A stretch of DNA of 64,000 nucleotides from assembly GCF_002847445.1 (NCBI RefSeq), contig NZ_CP025430.1, positions 434,001 through 498,000 of the forward strand, read 5' to 3'. The DNA comes from Paracoccus zhejiangensis. Its GTDB lineage: Bacteria > Pseudomonadota > Alphaproteobacteria > Rhodobacterales > Rhodobacteraceae. The notes below the pieces were generated by a model. The model saw only the letters and a list, made by a program, of their open reading frames with translations, searched no databases and was not told the origin of the DNA. The position numbers were made by a program, and so were the translations under genes. This document shows, in pieces, positions 33,501 to 42,265 of the stretch (positions are counted from its first letter, which is position 1; every line of letters starts with the position of its first letter).

Positions 33501-34459
33501 GCGCTTCGGTCAAGGCCTATCGCCCGCCGATGCTGGTCTGGCCGGTGCTGATGGACCTGCCGCTGTTGCGCGGCGACGAGGTGCCTCATGCGCCGAGCCT
33601 CGCAGTGGCGGCCAAGAGCTGGCCCGGCCCGGTCGCGGCCTTCCTGTCGGTCGAGGAAGAGGGAGGGTTCACGCTGAACCGAACGCTGAACCAGCCGGCG
33701 ACGATGGGTGTCACCGAAACGCCGCTGGCGGCGGCGAGGCCGGGCGTGATCGACCGCGGCGCGCCGCTGCGTCTGCGGTTGCTGGATGGGCAGCTTGCCT
33801 CGGTCGGGCAGCGGGCGCTGCTCAACGGGGCGAACGTGCTGGCGATCGGCGATGGCCGCCCGGATCACTGGGAGGTGCTGCAATTCGCCCGCGCCGTTCC
33901 CGTCGCCAAGGGCATCTGGGAGATCAGCGAGCGGCTGCGCGGGCAGGCGGGAACCGAGGCGCTTATGCCAGAGACCTGGCCCGCCGGTTGCACGGTGGTT
34001 CTGCTGGACAGCGCGGTGACGCAGCTTGGTCTTCCACCCGCCGCACGCGGGCAGGAGCGGTTCTGGCGGATCGGTCCGGCGGCGCGGCCGATGGATGACC
34101 GGGCCTATCGCGCGGGTGCACTGACCATCAGCGGCATCGGCCTGCGGCCCTATGCGCCCTGTCATCTGCGTCAGGAGGGGCGGCGTATCAGCTGGATCCG
34201 CCGGACCCGCATCGACGGCGATGGCTGGGACGGGCCGGACGTGCCGCTGGGGGAAAGCCGCGAGCAATATCTGCTGCGGCTGCGGCGGGGCGGGGTGGTG
34301 ATCCACTCCGCCCGCGTCGAGCGGCCTGAATACGAGGTGCCGTCGGCGATCTGGCAGCAGGCCAGCGCCGCAGGTGCCTTCATCATCGAAGTGGCGCAAC
34401 TCTCCGACCAGTTCGGGGCCGGGCCGTTTGTCAGGAGAGAGATCGATGGCGGAGAATGA
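30581..34459 (+). CDS. GTA gene 15: large host-interaction tail protein
   Basis: This 1292-residue protein is by far the longest of the cluster. A glycine-rich hydrophobic N-terminus (GASIGGGFGGAFLGLSGAV) is followed by a beta-rich region. The central GTA TIM-barrel-like domain has DWSEYFGHHPGEGEVMFHLD, FIGIDNYMPLSDWRDG, and WFTEIGCAALDKGTNQPNKF, which resembles glycoside hydrolases with an acidic active site. The remainder is tail-tip modules. It probably binds and perhaps trims surface polysaccharide of the recipient. GAAGGAGGG precedes the start. Confidence 0.93.
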   Translation: MATLVLAAVGASIGGGFGGAFLGLSGAVIGRAVGATLGRAIDQRLLGGGSKAVETGRIDRLRLQTAGEGTAIPQVWGQMRLPGHVIWASALEEIRHEQGGGKGAPKPRVTEISYRLSIALALCEGPILGVGRVWADGEEIAASELNMRVYRGGEEQLPDSAVAAEDGEEAPAYRGLAYVVLEDLGLERWGNRMPQLSFEVTAAARDGSGLAGDVRAVAMIPATGEYALATTEVSRRLDRFDEQLVNVNTPAGGTDFAVSLRTLRRELPKVGSVSLVVSWFGDDLRIGQCKLQPKVEHRGADGVEMPWRAGGIARAEAQEVARVEGRPIYGGTPCDRSVIEALQAISATGRKAMFYPFILMDQLAGNGLPDPHGAGEQPVMPWRGRITTRIAAGRAGSSHGTAAAKVEVDAFFGTAEASDFTIADGGVGYAGPDEWSYRRFILHYAHLCALAGGVDAFLIGSEMIGMTQIRGEGRSYPAVAQLKRLAGDVRAILGPGVKISYAADWSEYFGHHPGEGEVMFHLDPLWSDPNIDFIGIDNYMPLSDWRDGEEHLDARWRRIDNPAYLRANVCGGEGYDWHYASEQDRRDQNRSPIRDGAHGEDWIWRYKDLKGWWENPHFNRPGGVRQEQATGWVPGSKPIWFTEIGCAALDKGTNQPNKFLDAMSSESRLPYFSNGRRDDAVQTAYLRAIMDHWSNPTNNPAMPGGRMVDTARAHVWCWDARPYPAFPQRGELWSDGPAWERGHWLNGRAGAVPLASVVGDICREAGIAAFDTSGLSGTVRGYVLGGDETGRAALQPLMLAYGFDAVEREGVLRFVMRDGQAVAELGPEHLALAGEIGGFEAVRAAEPELAGRIRLTHVEAGSDYTPCTAEAMLPGDDPVAVADSEFPLSLTRVEGRAIAERWLAESRVARDAARFALPPSLSHLGVGDVVRVRGRDGRAHRWRIDRVERTGAATVDAVRVEPGIYLPALTTNAGASVKAYRPPMLVWPVLMDLPLLRGDEVPHAPSLAVAAKSWPGPVAAFLSVEEEGGFTLNRTLNQPATMGVTETPLAAARPGVIDRGAPLRLRLLDGQLASVGQRALLNGANVLAIGDGRPDHWEVLQFARAVPVAKGIWEISERLRGQAGTEALMPETWPAGCTVVLLDSAVTQLGLPPAARGQERFWRIGPAARPMDDRAYRAGALTISGIGLRPYAPCHLRQEGRRISWIRRTRIDGDGWDGPDVPLGESREQYLLRLRRGGVVIHSARVERPEYEVPSAIWQQASAAGAFIIEVAQLSDQFGAGPFVRREIDGGE

Positions 34460-35159
34460 TACCGCGAGACTGGGCCTGCCGCTGCTGATGCCGGCACAGG
34501 CGCAGAAGCATGTAACGGTGAACGAGGCGCTGATGCGGCTCGACGGGCTGGTGGGTCTGGTGCTGCAAAGCACCAGCGTCACCACGCCGCCCGATGTGGT
34601 CACGGACGGGCTCTGCTGGGCGGTGCCCGATGGGGCTGGCGGGGACTGGCAGGGGCAGGGCGGACAGATCGCCATCGGAGCGAATGGCGGCTGGGTGTTC
34701 CGGCAACCGGCGCTGGGGCTGCGCGCCTTTGTCGCGGATCGGGGGCTGCAGGCGATCCATGACGGCCGGGACTGGGTCACGGGCGCGATCACGCTGGGGT
34801 TGACCGGCGCGGGGCTGCTGGCCGGGCTGGCCGAGGGCGAGGTGACGATCACCCCGGGCGCCAGCGTCACCAGCGATGTCCAGATCCCGGCGCATAGTCT
34901 GGTCATCGGCGCCACGGCGCGGGTCAGCGCGGCGCTGACCGGCAACCTGAGTGGCTGGCAACTGGGCACGCCGGGGGCCGAGAACCGTTTCGGCCAGGGT
35001 CTGGGCAAGGAAACCGGCAGCTGGGCGCGCGGGATGCTGGGCCAGCCGATGACCTATTGGCAGGCCGAGAACCTGATCCTGACCGCTGAAAACGGCCAGT
35101 TCGCCGGTGGCAAGGTGAAGATCGCCGTGCATTGGCTGGCATTGCGCCTGCCGGACTGA
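34446..35159 (+). CDS. DUF2793 protein, GTA tail fibre-associated
   Basis: This 237-residue protein begins with RLGLPLLMPAQAQKHVTVNE, the DUF2793 signature, then a beta-rich region around GGWVFRQPALGLRAFVADRG. It ends with a C-terminal stretch of mixed beta segments. AGGAGA at 34433-34438 supports the ATG, 14 bp inside gene 15. Similar proteins close GTA clusters and are thought to decorate the particle tail. The GTA block stops here; 63 bp later cysE begins. Confidence 0.85.
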   Translation: MAENDTARLGLPLLMPAQAQKHVTVNEALMRLDGLVGLVLQSTSVTTPPDVVTDGLCWAVPDGAGGDWQGQGGQIAIGANGGWVFRQPALGLRAFVADRGLQAIHDGRDWVTGAITLGLTGAGLLAGLAEGEVTITPGASVTSDVQIPAHSLVIGATARVSAALTGNLSGWQLGTPGAENRFGQGLGKETGSWARGMLGQPMTYWQAENLILTAENGQFAGGKVKIAVHWLALRLPD

Positions 35160-35222
35160 GAACCTGCCCGCCCGTTCTTTAACCCTTGACACGAATGGTA
35201 TAGATAGAGGGTCTGAAACAGA

Positions 35223-36065
35223 ATGGGCGGGCCTGCCATGAACATGCAGAACAATGCCAAGACCACGGCGGCGCGTGGACGCGAGGCCATCTGGGCGCAG
35301 GTCTGCGACGAGGCGCGCGATGCCGTGCAGGGCGAACCGCTGCTGGGCGCGATGATCCATGCCGGGCTTTTGCATCACCCGAGCCTCGAGGCCTCGCTGG
35401 CCTATCGCTTCTCGATGAAGCTGGCCTCGGCAGAGATGAGCGAGCAGATCCTGCGCGAGATCGCCGATGCCGCCTATGCCGACGATGCCTCGCTTGGCGA
35501 TGCGGCGCGCTGCGATCTGCTGGCGGTCTATGACCGCGATCCGGCGACCCACCGGCTGATCCAGCCGATCCTGTTCTTCAAGGGCTTCCAGGCGCTGCAG
35601 GCGTACCGGATCGCCCATTGGTTGTGGCGCAAGGGCCGACTGGACATGGCCTATTTCGTGCAGATGCGCTGCTCGGAATGCTTTGGCGTGGACATCCATC
35701 CGGGTGCGCGGATCGGCACCGGGGTGATGATCGACCATGCCCATTCCATCGTGATCGGCGAGACGGCGGTGGTCGGCAATGATGTCTCGATGCTGCATTC
35801 GGTGACGCTTGGCGGCACCGGCAAGGAGGATGGCGACCGCCATCCGAAGATCGGCGAGGGCGTGCTGATCGGGGCCGGGGCCAAGGTGCTGGGCAATATC
35901 ACCGTGGGTGACCATTCGCGCATCGCTGCCGGTTCGGTCGTGCTGCAGAGCGTGCCGCGCTGCAAGACCGTGGCCGGGGTGCCGGCGCGGGTCATCGGCG
36001 ATGCCGGCTGCACCGATCCCTCGCGCACGATGAACCAGCTTCTGGGGATCGACGATTACTTCTGA
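35223..36065 (+). CDS. cysE: Serine O-acetyltransferase
   Basis: This 280-residue enzyme acetylates serine with acetyl-CoA, the first step to cysteine. The N-terminal helical domain is followed by left-handed beta-helix hexapeptide repeats (IHPGARIGTGVMIDHAHSIV, IGETAVVGNDVSMLHSVTLG) with the catalytic His residues. The C-terminal VAGVPARVIG and a tail ending DDYF follow; cysteine synthase binding normally uses a C-terminal Ile, which is Phe here. An ATG at 35238 is an alternative start. TTGACA at 35186 lacks a matched -10. CysE often lies next to GTA clusters in this order. Confidence 0.95.
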   Translation: MGGPAMNMQNNAKTTAARGREAIWAQVCDEARDAVQGEPLLGAMIHAGLLHHPSLEASLAYRFSMKLASAEMSEQILREIADAAYADDASLGDAARCDLLAVYDRDPATHRLIQPILFFKGFQALQAYRIAHWLWRKGRLDMAYFVQMRCSECFGVDIHPGARIGTGVMIDHAHSIVIGETAVVGNDVSMLHSVTLGGTGKEDGDRHPKIGEGVLIGAGAKVLGNITVGDHSRIAAGSVVLQSVPRCKTVAGVPARVIGDAGCTDPSRTMNQLLGIDDYF

Positions 36066-36071
36066 AGCCCG

Positions 36072-37136
36072 CTACTGCCGAAGCCAGTCGCTGACGCCGC
36101 TGCCGGTCAATTCGGCCAGCGTCAGCCGCTGTGCCGCCAGCCGTTCATCCAGCTCCCGCGCGATCCGCGCCGCCAGCGAAAAGCCCTGGTAGATCAGGGC
36201 GGAATAGAGCTGGACGGCGCTCGCGCCCGCGCGCAGCTTTTCCCAGGCCTGATCCGTTGTCGAGATGCCTCCGACCCCGATCAGCGGAATTTTCCCACCC
36301 GTTTCCTGCGACAGGCGCGCGAGCACGCGCGTCGAGCGTTCGAACAGCGGCGCGCCCGAGAGTCCGCCGGTTTCGCCCTTTTGCGGATCGCCCAAGCCCT
36401 CGCGCGACAGCGTGGTATTGGTCGCGATGATTGCGTCCACCCCGGCCTCGCGCGCCACGGCGGCAATATCCGCCAGCGCAGCCTCGTCCAGATCCGGCGC
36501 GATCTTGATGAAGACCGGCGGCTTGGCAGTCAGCCCGTCCCGCGCCTCCATCACCCCCTGCAGCAGCGCCGCCAAGGCCGCCGGACCCTGAAGGTCGCGC
36601 AGTTTCTCGGTATTGGGCGAGCTGACATTCACCGTCAGGAAATCCGCCGCATGGCCGGCGAGGCGGACGACGCGGGCGAAATCCTCGGCCTTGTCGGTGC
36701 TGTCCTTGTTGGCGCCGATGTTCAGCCCGACCGGGATGCCCTTGGGACGCGCCGCCAGCCGCGCGGCGATGACCTCGGCCCCTTCATTGTTGAAGCCGAA
36801 GCGGTTGATGATGGCGCGATCGCCGCTGAGCCGGAAGAGGCGCGGTTTCGGATTGCCGGGCTGCGGCCGGGGCGTGGCCGCGCCCAGCTCGATGAAGCCG
36901 AAGCCCGCCCGCATCAGCGGCGCGACGGCGCGCGCGTTCTTGTCATAGCCGGCGGCTAGACCGACCGGGTTCGGCAGATCGAGCCCCGCCAGTCTGAGCC
37001 GCAGCCGGTCCGAGGTGACGGGCGCGCCGGGAAGGGGCACCAGCCCTGCGGCCAGCGCCCGGATCGACAGGTCATGCGCCTGTTCGGGGTCCAGCCGGTG
37101 CAGCGCGGCGACGCCCAGTTTCTCCAGCATGTTCAT
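36072..37136 (-). CDS. pyrD: Dihydroorotate dehydrogenase (quinone), class 2
   Basis: This 354-residue membrane-associated flavoenzyme oxidises dihydroorotate to orotate in pyrimidine synthesis and passes electrons to quinone. Diagnostic parts are [36 protein letters not shown], and the active-site [12 protein letters not shown] with the catalytic Ser of class 2 enzymes. FMN contacts include IGVGGI. The start overlaps the DUF952 gene stop (ATGA on the minus strand), so the two are one operon. It is convergent with cysE, 6 bp apart. Confidence 0.96.
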   Translation of the reverse strand: MNMLEKLGVAALHRLDPEQAHDLSIRALAAGLVPLPGAPVTSDRLRLRLAGLDLPNPVGLAAGYDKNARAVAPLMRAGFGFIELGAATPRPQPGNPKPRLFRLSGDRAIINRFGFNNEGAEVIAARLAARPKGIPVGLNIGANKDSTDKAEDFARVVRLAGHAADFLTVNVSSPNTEKLRDLQGPAALAALLQGVMEARDGLTAKPPVFIKIAPDLDEAALADIAAVAREAGVDAIIATNTTLSREGLGDPQKGETGGLSGAPLFERSTRVLARLSQETGGKIPLIGVGGISTTDQAWEKLRAGASAVQLYSALIYQGFSLAARIARELDERLAAQRLTLAELTGSGVSDWLRQ

Positions 37137-37468
37137 GTCAGGTCCGGCAGCTTGTGGCCGTCAGGGCCATACTCAATCGGCCGCGACCAGAGCACATCCC
37201 CGATCCGCAACGCGCGGTAAAGATGCGGGAAGTCCTGCCCGCCGCGCGACGCCTCCCACCGCAGATCATTTGCCAGCGCATCCGTCTCGCAGGCCAGCAG
37301 GGTCAGCCCCTCTTCACCGGCGAAATGCTTGGCCAGTGTGCCCGCGACCTGATCGGCCGTCGAGAAATGCACATAGCCATCGGCGCGGTCGACGGGGGCG
37401 CCCGGAGTGGCACCCTCTGACTGCAGCTCGGCCCATTCGGCGGGGCGGAATATCTTGTAGATCAGCAT
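37133..37468 (-). CDS. DUF952 family protein
   Basis: This 111-residue protein begins [16 protein letters not shown] and contains [19 protein letters not shown] and HLYRAL, the pattern of the DUF952 family (related to a glutathione S-transferase-like or ADP-ribosyl fold; function unknown). It lies directly upstream of pyrD with a 4-bp overlap. The longer open frame upstream has no family similarity, so the start at 37468 is used. Confidence 0.85.
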   Translation of the reverse strand: MLIYKIFRPAEWAELQSEGATPGAPVDRADGYVHFSTADQVAGTLAKHFAGEEGLTLLACETDALANDLRWEASRGGQDFPHLYRALRIGDVLWSRPIEYGPDGHKLPDLT

Positions 37469-37605
37469 GGCGGCATATGCGGCGGGCTGCGCGTTCGGGT
37501 CAAGGGCCAAGGCACGCGGCCACCCGCAGACCAATGCGTTTGACCGGGGCGGATCGCTGCGCCAGTCTGTCCCCATCAGACCAACAGGGACCGAAAGGAA
37601 TCATA

Positions 37606-39207
37606 ATGAAAAACCGGCTTCTTCTGGCTGCCTCGGCGGCGGCGCTGGCTGCGGGAACGGCTCAGGCCGAAACCGTGCTGCACATCCTGCACACCAATGA
37701 CTTCCACAGCCGCGTCGAATCGATCAACGCCTTCGACAGCACCTGCGACGCCGAGACCGAGGGCAAGGGTGAATGCTTCGGCGGCACCGCGCGCTTTGTC
37801 ACCAAGATCGCCGAGCTTCGCAAGCAGTTCGAGGAAGCGGGCGAGCCGGTGATCCTCCTGGATGCGGGCGACCAGTTCCAGGGAAGCCTGTTCTATACCA
37901 CCTACAAGGGCAAGGACACGGCCGAGTTCATGAACAAGCTCGGCTATGACGCGATGGCCGTGGGCAACCACGAGTTCGACGATGGCCCCGAAGTACTGGC
38001 GGCCTTCATGGATGCGGTGGAATTTCCGGTCATCTCGGCCAATATCGACGCCTCGCAGGACGAGCACCTGAAGGGCAAGCTGACCGGTAATGCGATCCTT
38101 GAAGTCGGTGGCGAGAAGATCGGCATCATCGGCGGCACCACGCTGGACACGCCCGAGATCGCCGCGCCGGGCGACCACGTGATCTTCATGGACGATGTGG
38201 AAAGCATCAAGGGCGACGTGCAGGAACTGACCGAGGCGGGGGTGACGAAGATCATCGCCCTGACCCACGAGGGCTACAAGCGCGATCAGGAACTTGCCGC
38301 CGCAGTGCCCGGCCTTGACGCCATTGTCGGCGGCCATTCGCACAGCCCGCTTGGCACGATGGAAAACGCCGTCGGCCCCTATCCGACCATGGTGATGGGC
38401 GGCGAGGGCGTCGAGGTTCCGGTCGTACAGGCCTATGCCTATTCGAAATATCTTGGCCACCTGAAGTTGACCTTCGACGATGCCGGCAAGGTCATCAAGG
38501 TCGAGGGCGAGCCGATCCTGATGGACAATTCGGTCACCCCTGACGAGGCGACGCTGGCCCGGATCAAGGAGCTGGGCGCGCCGATCGAGGAGCTGAAGAA
38601 CAAGCTGGTGGCCGAGACCGCCGCGCCGATCGACGGCGATCGCGCCAATTGCCGCGCCAAGGAATGCGAGATGGGCAATGTCGTCTCGGAAGCCATGTTG
38701 GCACGGGTGAAGGACCAGGGCGTCAGCATCGCCATCTCGAATGGTGGGGGGCTGCGCGCCTCGATCGATGCCGGGCCGGTGTCGATGGGCGAGGTGCTGA
38801 CGGTGCTGCCCTTCCAGAACACGCTGGCGACCTTCCAGCTGACCGGCGCCGACGTGGTGGCCGCGCTGGAAAACGGCGCTAGCCAGATCGAGGAAGGCGC
38901 GGGCCGCTTTGCGCAGGTGGCCGGGCTGAAATACACCATCGACAGCAAGGCGGCGGCGGGCAGTCGGGTCAGCGACGTGCAGGTGATGCAGGAAGGTGCC
39001 TGGGCGCCGATCGATCCGGCGGCGGTCTATGGCGTGGTCTCGAACAACTATGTCCGCGGCGGCGGCGACGGGTTCGAGGTCTTCGCCACCAAGGCCCAGA
39101 ACCCCTATGACTTCGGTCCCGACCTGGCCGATGTGCTGGCCGAATACCTCGCCGCGCAAGGCCCCGGCTTCAAGCCGGTGCTGGATGGCCGGATCACGGT
39201 GAACTGA
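37606..39207 (+). CDS. Periplasmic 5'-nucleotidase / UDP-sugar hydrolase family
   Basis: This 533-residue secreted phosphoesterase has a signal peptide (MKNRLLLAASAAALAAGTAQA, cut before ETV). The metallophosphatase domain shows HILHTNDFHSR, AVGNHEFDDGP and VGGHSHSPLG, which hold the two-metal site. The C-terminal nucleotidase domain includes ISNGGGLRAS and NNYVRGGGDGFE for substrate binding. It dephosphorylates nucleotides for salvage or phosphate supply. AAGGAA precedes the ATG at 37606. It is monocistronic with its own terminator. Confidence 0.93.
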   Translation: MKNRLLLAASAAALAAGTAQAETVLHILHTNDFHSRVESINAFDSTCDAETEGKGECFGGTARFVTKIAELRKQFEEAGEPVILLDAGDQFQGSLFYTTYKGKDTAEFMNKLGYDAMAVGNHEFDDGPEVLAAFMDAVEFPVISANIDASQDEHLKGKLTGNAILEVGGEKIGIIGGTTLDTPEIAAPGDHVIFMDDVESIKGDVQELTEAGVTKIIALTHEGYKRDQELAAAVPGLDAIVGGHSHSPLGTMENAVGPYPTMVMGGEGVEVPVVQAYAYSKYLGHLKLTFDDAGKVIKVEGEPILMDNSVTPDEATLARIKELGAPIEELKNKLVAETAAPIDGDRANCRAKECEMGNVVSEAMLARVKDQGVSIAISNGGGLRASIDAGPVSMGEVLTVLPFQNTLATFQLTGADVVAALENGASQIEEGAGRFAQVAGLKYTIDSKAAAGSRVSDVQVMQEGAWAPIDPAAVYGVVSNNYVRGGGDGFEVFATKAQNPYDFGPDLADVLAEYLAAQGPGFKPVLDGRITVN

Positions 39208-39225
39208 GCGCGGTTTGCCAAAGTG

Positions 39226-39253
39226 AAGGCCCCGGCATTGGCCGGGGCCTTTT
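39226..39253. terminator. Bidirectional terminator after the 5'-nucleotidase gene
   Basis: An 11-bp stem AAGGCCCCGGC / GCCGGGGCCTT with an ATTG loop is followed by TTTTC. It lies between convergent genes and has an A-run on the opposite side, so it can serve both. Confidence 0.85.
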
Positions 39254-39274
39254 CATTTGCGTGGAGGGTCCCCG

Positions 39275-39748
39275 CTAGAGATCCAGCCCGCGATAGACCA
39301 CACCGGGCAGGGGGTTGTGGTAATAGGGCGCGATTTCCCGAAAGCCGAGGCTGTCGTAAAGCCTGAGCGCCGAGCCGAGGCGGTCGAGCGAATCCAGCAC
39401 CATGCGGCGATAGCCGGCGGCGCGGGCCGTGGCGATGATCGCCAGCGCGAGGGCGCGGCCCTGGCCCGATCCGCGCGCCGCATCGTCGAGATACATCCGC
39501 TTCATCTCGCACTCGCCGTCTGCGCGCTTGCGCAGGGCAACGCAGCCCTGCGCCTCGCCGGCTGCATTGCGCAGCAGCAGCACCGCGCCGTCGGGCGGCG
39601 CATAGGCGCCGGGCAGGGCGTCCAGTTCGGCCTCGAAATCCTGGAAATCCAGATCCACCGCCAACCAATGGGCATAGGCGCGGAAGAGGCGCCGCACGGT
39701 CTCGGCATCTTCGGGAAAGCGGGCGGGTTCGATGGTATATGCGCTCAT
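39275..39748 (-). CDS. GNAT-family N-acetyltransferase
   Basis: This 157-residue acetyl-CoA-dependent transferase has MKRMYLDDAARGSGQGRALA, the pyrophosphate-binding loop of GNAT enzymes. The later MVLDSLDRLGSALRLYDSLG and FREIAPYYHNPLPG complete the fold. Acceptor substrate unknown. The ATG at 39748 (MSAYTIEP) is chosen over a GTG nine bases upstream. Confidence 0.9.
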   Translation of the reverse strand: MSAYTIEPARFPEDAETVRRLFRAYAHWLAVDLDFQDFEAELDALPGAYAPPDGAVLLLRNAAGEAQGCVALRKRADGECEMKRMYLDDAARGSGQGRALALAIIATARAAGYRRMVLDSLDRLGSALRLYDSLGFREIAPYYHNPLPGVVYRGLDL

Positions 39749-39772
39749 GCGCGGCACGCTATGCCGCCCGGA

Positions 39773-40999
39773 TCAGGCCGGCAAGAGGGGCAGTGCGGTC
39801 TCGCTGACCGGCTCGACCAGCGGCTTGCGGTTCCGGCCGTGACGCTCGGCCAGCTTGCGCCCCTCGCGCCCGCACAGGAGCTGGCGCGCGGGCCGGGGCA
39901 TGGCATCCTGCGCCGCCAGTTCCGGGAACAGCGCCATCACCTCGCGCCGGGCCGAGGGGTCCAGCCCCTTCATCGCCTGCGGGCCAAGGAACAGGCTTTC
40001 GGTCCATGCCCCGTCCGAGCGGACCACCTCATGCCCGGCGAAAAGCAGGTGGTGATAGCCGACGCCTTCGGGTGGTGTCAGCACCTCGATCCCGGGCAGG
40101 CCGACCAGATGCTTGACGGCGACCAGCACCTCGGGCGTGTCGAACATGCGCAGCGCGATGGACGAGCGGACCAGCACCCGGTGCTGTGGCGACAGGACCA
40201 GGTCGCGGGCCGGGCATCCGGGTGCTAGCGCGCCGGCGGCAACGCGGACCGGGCGCAGGTTCGGCTGCAGGTCCATCCGGGCGGCATCGACCCGGCAGCT
40301 GCCGGCCCAGAGCAGCGGCTGCGGCCCGTGATCGCGCGTCTCGACCCGGTCGCCGGCCTGCAGCGTTTCGACCGGGCGCGGCCCCGAGGCGGTGTCGATC
40401 AGGGTGCCGGTGGCGAAGCAATCGACGTAGTAGTCGATGGCATAGTGGTCCTTGCTGTAGAAGGCGTTGCGGCCGAAGTAAAAGCTCTTGCTGGGATCGA
40501 ACGGAACCGGATCCAGCACCGCACCCGATTTCAATGTATGGGAAACCGGGATCACCATCATCGAATACTTGCTGCCGACGATGGTGCCGACATTGCCCTC
40601 GGTGGCGGCCGGAATGCGCGGAAAGGCGATCTCATAGGCAGCGATGATCTGGCCCTGATCGACCCGGTAGATGTAGGCGGAGAAGTCGTAGCCGATCCGC
40701 TGCCCGGCCAGCAGGCTCTGGCTGCTGTCGCCATGGCCCAGGGTGATGGGCGTGCTCACCACCTGATCAAGATCGGGGGGAACACCGGCGGATTTTGCGC
40801 CGACATACCCGTCCAGCCGCGCGTCACCATCGCTGACTTGCATGGTCTTGATGTCGGCACCGGCAAAGTTCAGCAATTGACCGGTGTTCGAGCTCTCCGA
40901 ATAGGGTGTAAGGTTTCCATAGGGTGTTTGTGCCGCATTCCCTAACTTCCCCACGGGAATGGGTGTTGTCATCGTGATGACGGTGATCGTGTAGTCCAT
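39773..40999 (-). CDS. Hint (hedgehog/intein) domain protein
   Basis: This 408-residue protein has an unrecognised N-terminal domain of about 200 residues (DYTITVITMTTPIPVG then beta-rich stretches). A Hint domain follows, starting at the Cys of DYYVDCFATGTLIDTASG and continuing PVETLQAGDRVETRDHGPQP. The later VALAPGCPA-like and GYHHLLFAGHEVVRSDG segments belong to the same fold. Hint domains cleave the chain before the Cys. Rhodobacteraceae carry many such proteins, often secreted by type I systems, but no RTX repeats are seen here. GGGAGGGA at 41011-41018 precedes the start. Confidence 0.85.
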   Translation of the reverse strand: MDYTITVITMTTPIPVGKLGNAAQTPYGNLTPYSESSNTGQLLNFAGADIKTMQVSDGDARLDGYVGAKSAGVPPDLDQVVSTPITLGHGDSSQSLLAGQRIGYDFSAYIYRVDQGQIIAAYEIAFPRIPAATEGNVGTIVGSKYSMMVIPVSHTLKSGAVLDPVPFDPSKSFYFGRNAFYSKDHYAIDYYVDCFATGTLIDTASGPRPVETLQAGDRVETRDHGPQPLLWAGSCRVDAARMDLQPNLRPVRVAAGALAPGCPARDLVLSPQHRVLVRSSIALRMFDTPEVLVAVKHLVGLPGIEVLTPPEGVGYHHLLFAGHEVVRSDGAWTESLFLGPQAMKGLDPSARREVMALFPELAAQDAMPRPARQLLCGREGRKLAERHGRNRKPLVEPVSETALPLLPA

Positions 41000-41151
41000 C
41001 GGCCGAGCTCTCCCTCCCGCGCCATGCCGGGGCATGGCCTTGCGGGCGCGGCCGTCTCAGCGGCCTTGCGCCTCGCCTTCAGGATTAGGCAGGAATGCTT
41101 AAGAGCCGGTTAATGCAGGATTAAGTTGTGAGAATTCTTCGACGGGGACGA

Positions 41152-42138
41152 TCACGCGCCCCCGGTACCGCGCTCGCGATAAGGGGTGCTGCCGTAACGG
41201 GCGCGGTAGCATTTCGAGAAATGCGACGGGCTGGAAAAGCCCGAGGCCAGCGCCACCTCGATCATCGACATCTGCGTCTGCATCAAGAGGTTGCGGGCGC
41301 GGGCGAGGCGGGTTTCCATGTAATAGCGCTTGGGGCTGCGGTTCAGGTAACGGCGAAACAGCCGCTCGAGCTGGCGCGTGGACATGCCGGCATCGGCGGC
41401 CAGCTTCGCCGGGCTGATCGGCTCTTCCAGATTGGCCTCCATCCGGGCGATCACTTCCGACAGGCGCGGATGGCGCACGCCGATGCGGGTGGGGATCGAC
41501 AGGCGCTGGTCATCCTGATCGGAACGGATGGCCGTGTGCAGCATCTGGTCGGCGATCTGCGTCACCAGCGCCTCGCCATGATCCTCGGAAATCAGGTGCA
41601 GGATCAGGTCGATCGACGAGGTGCCGCCGGCGGCGGTGATGCGGTTGCCGTCATTGACGAAGACCGAGCGGTAGAGGTCCACATCGGGAAAGGCCTCTGC
41701 AAAGCCGTCATGGTTCTCCCAATGGATCGTCGCGCGGCGGTCATCCAGCAGACCCGCCTCGGCCAGCACCCAGGCGCCGGTGCAGACCGCGCCGATGATC
41801 GCCCCGCCGCGCTCCTGCCGCCTGAGCCAGTTCAGGACCGGCTTGGTCGCCTCTTTCCGCACGTCGATCCCGCCGCAGACGATCACCACCTGGTCGCCGC
41901 GCGGGGTCGCGCGTTCGCCAAAGCTCGACAGATCCTCCAGCCCCGCATCCAGCACCATGCCGGTGCCGTTCGAGCAATGCGCCACATCGCCCTGCGGCCC
42001 GACGAGCCGCCATTCGTAAAGGGTCTTCCCCGCCGCGCGGTTGGCCAGCCGCAGGGCCTCGATCACCCCCGAGAAGGGCAACATGGTAAAGCGTTCGAGC
42101 AGCAGGAAGGTGAAGCGCCGGGGTTTTGAGGTCGTCAT
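41152..42138 (-). CDS. GlxA-family AraC-type transcriptional regulator
   Basis: This 328-residue regulator has an N-terminal DJ-1/PfpI-like domain (FTFLLLERFTMLPFSGVIEA, and GAVCTGAWVLAEAGLL with a Cys in the nucleophile-elbow position). The C-terminal AraC/XylS double helix-turn-helix includes LAADAGMSTRQLERLFRRYL and MIEVALASGFSSPSHFSKCY. Relatives control glycine betaine, carnitine or arginine catabolism genes; the ligand here is unknown. It is divergent from aroG across 127 bp. Confidence 0.92.
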   Translation of the reverse strand: MTTSKPRRFTFLLLERFTMLPFSGVIEALRLANRAAGKTLYEWRLVGPQGDVAHCSNGTGMVLDAGLEDLSSFGERATPRGDQVVIVCGGIDVRKEATKPVLNWLRRQERGGAIIGAVCTGAWVLAEAGLLDDRRATIHWENHDGFAEAFPDVDLYRSVFVNDGNRITAAGGTSSIDLILHLISEDHGEALVTQIADQMLHTAIRSDQDDQRLSIPTRIGVRHPRLSEVIARMEANLEEPISPAKLAADAGMSTRQLERLFRRYLNRSPKRYYMETRLARARNLLMQTQMSMIEVALASGFSSPSHFSKCYRARYGSTPYRERGTGGA

Positions 42139-42207
42139 TGGGGCATTTCGGGTCGTTATCGAACACCAGCTAAGTCAGGAACCGGTCCGCCCGCAAGAGG
42201 CAAGGCT

Positions 42208-42235
42208 TTTACTCGGCGATCAGGGGCCATATATA
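42208..42235 (+). promoter_or_regulatory. Candidate aroG promoter
   Basis: TTTACT (42208-42213) and TATATA (42230-42235) are spaced by 16 bp, 31 bp before the aroG start. This is the clearest sigma-70-like match in the gap. Confidence 0.4.
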
Positions 42236-42265
42236 CAGCCCAGCATTTGAACAGGAGATCGTGCT

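Noticed and set aside
30590..35008. A 1472-codon open frame on the minus strand opposite GTA gene 15
   Set aside because: It is the mirror frame of a GC-rich real gene. It has no motif, no ribosome binding site of note, and a composition (His/Arg/Pro/Gly-rich) typical of shadows.
35186..35191. TTGACA upstream of cysE as a promoter
   Set aside because: No acceptable -10 at 16-18 bp downstream (TATAGA comes after 7 bp), so I did not annotate a promoter.
41021..41038. GCCATGC/GCATGGC hairpin upstream of the Hint gene as a terminator
   Set aside because: No T-run on either side and it sits in the 5' region of the Hint gene; too weak to call.
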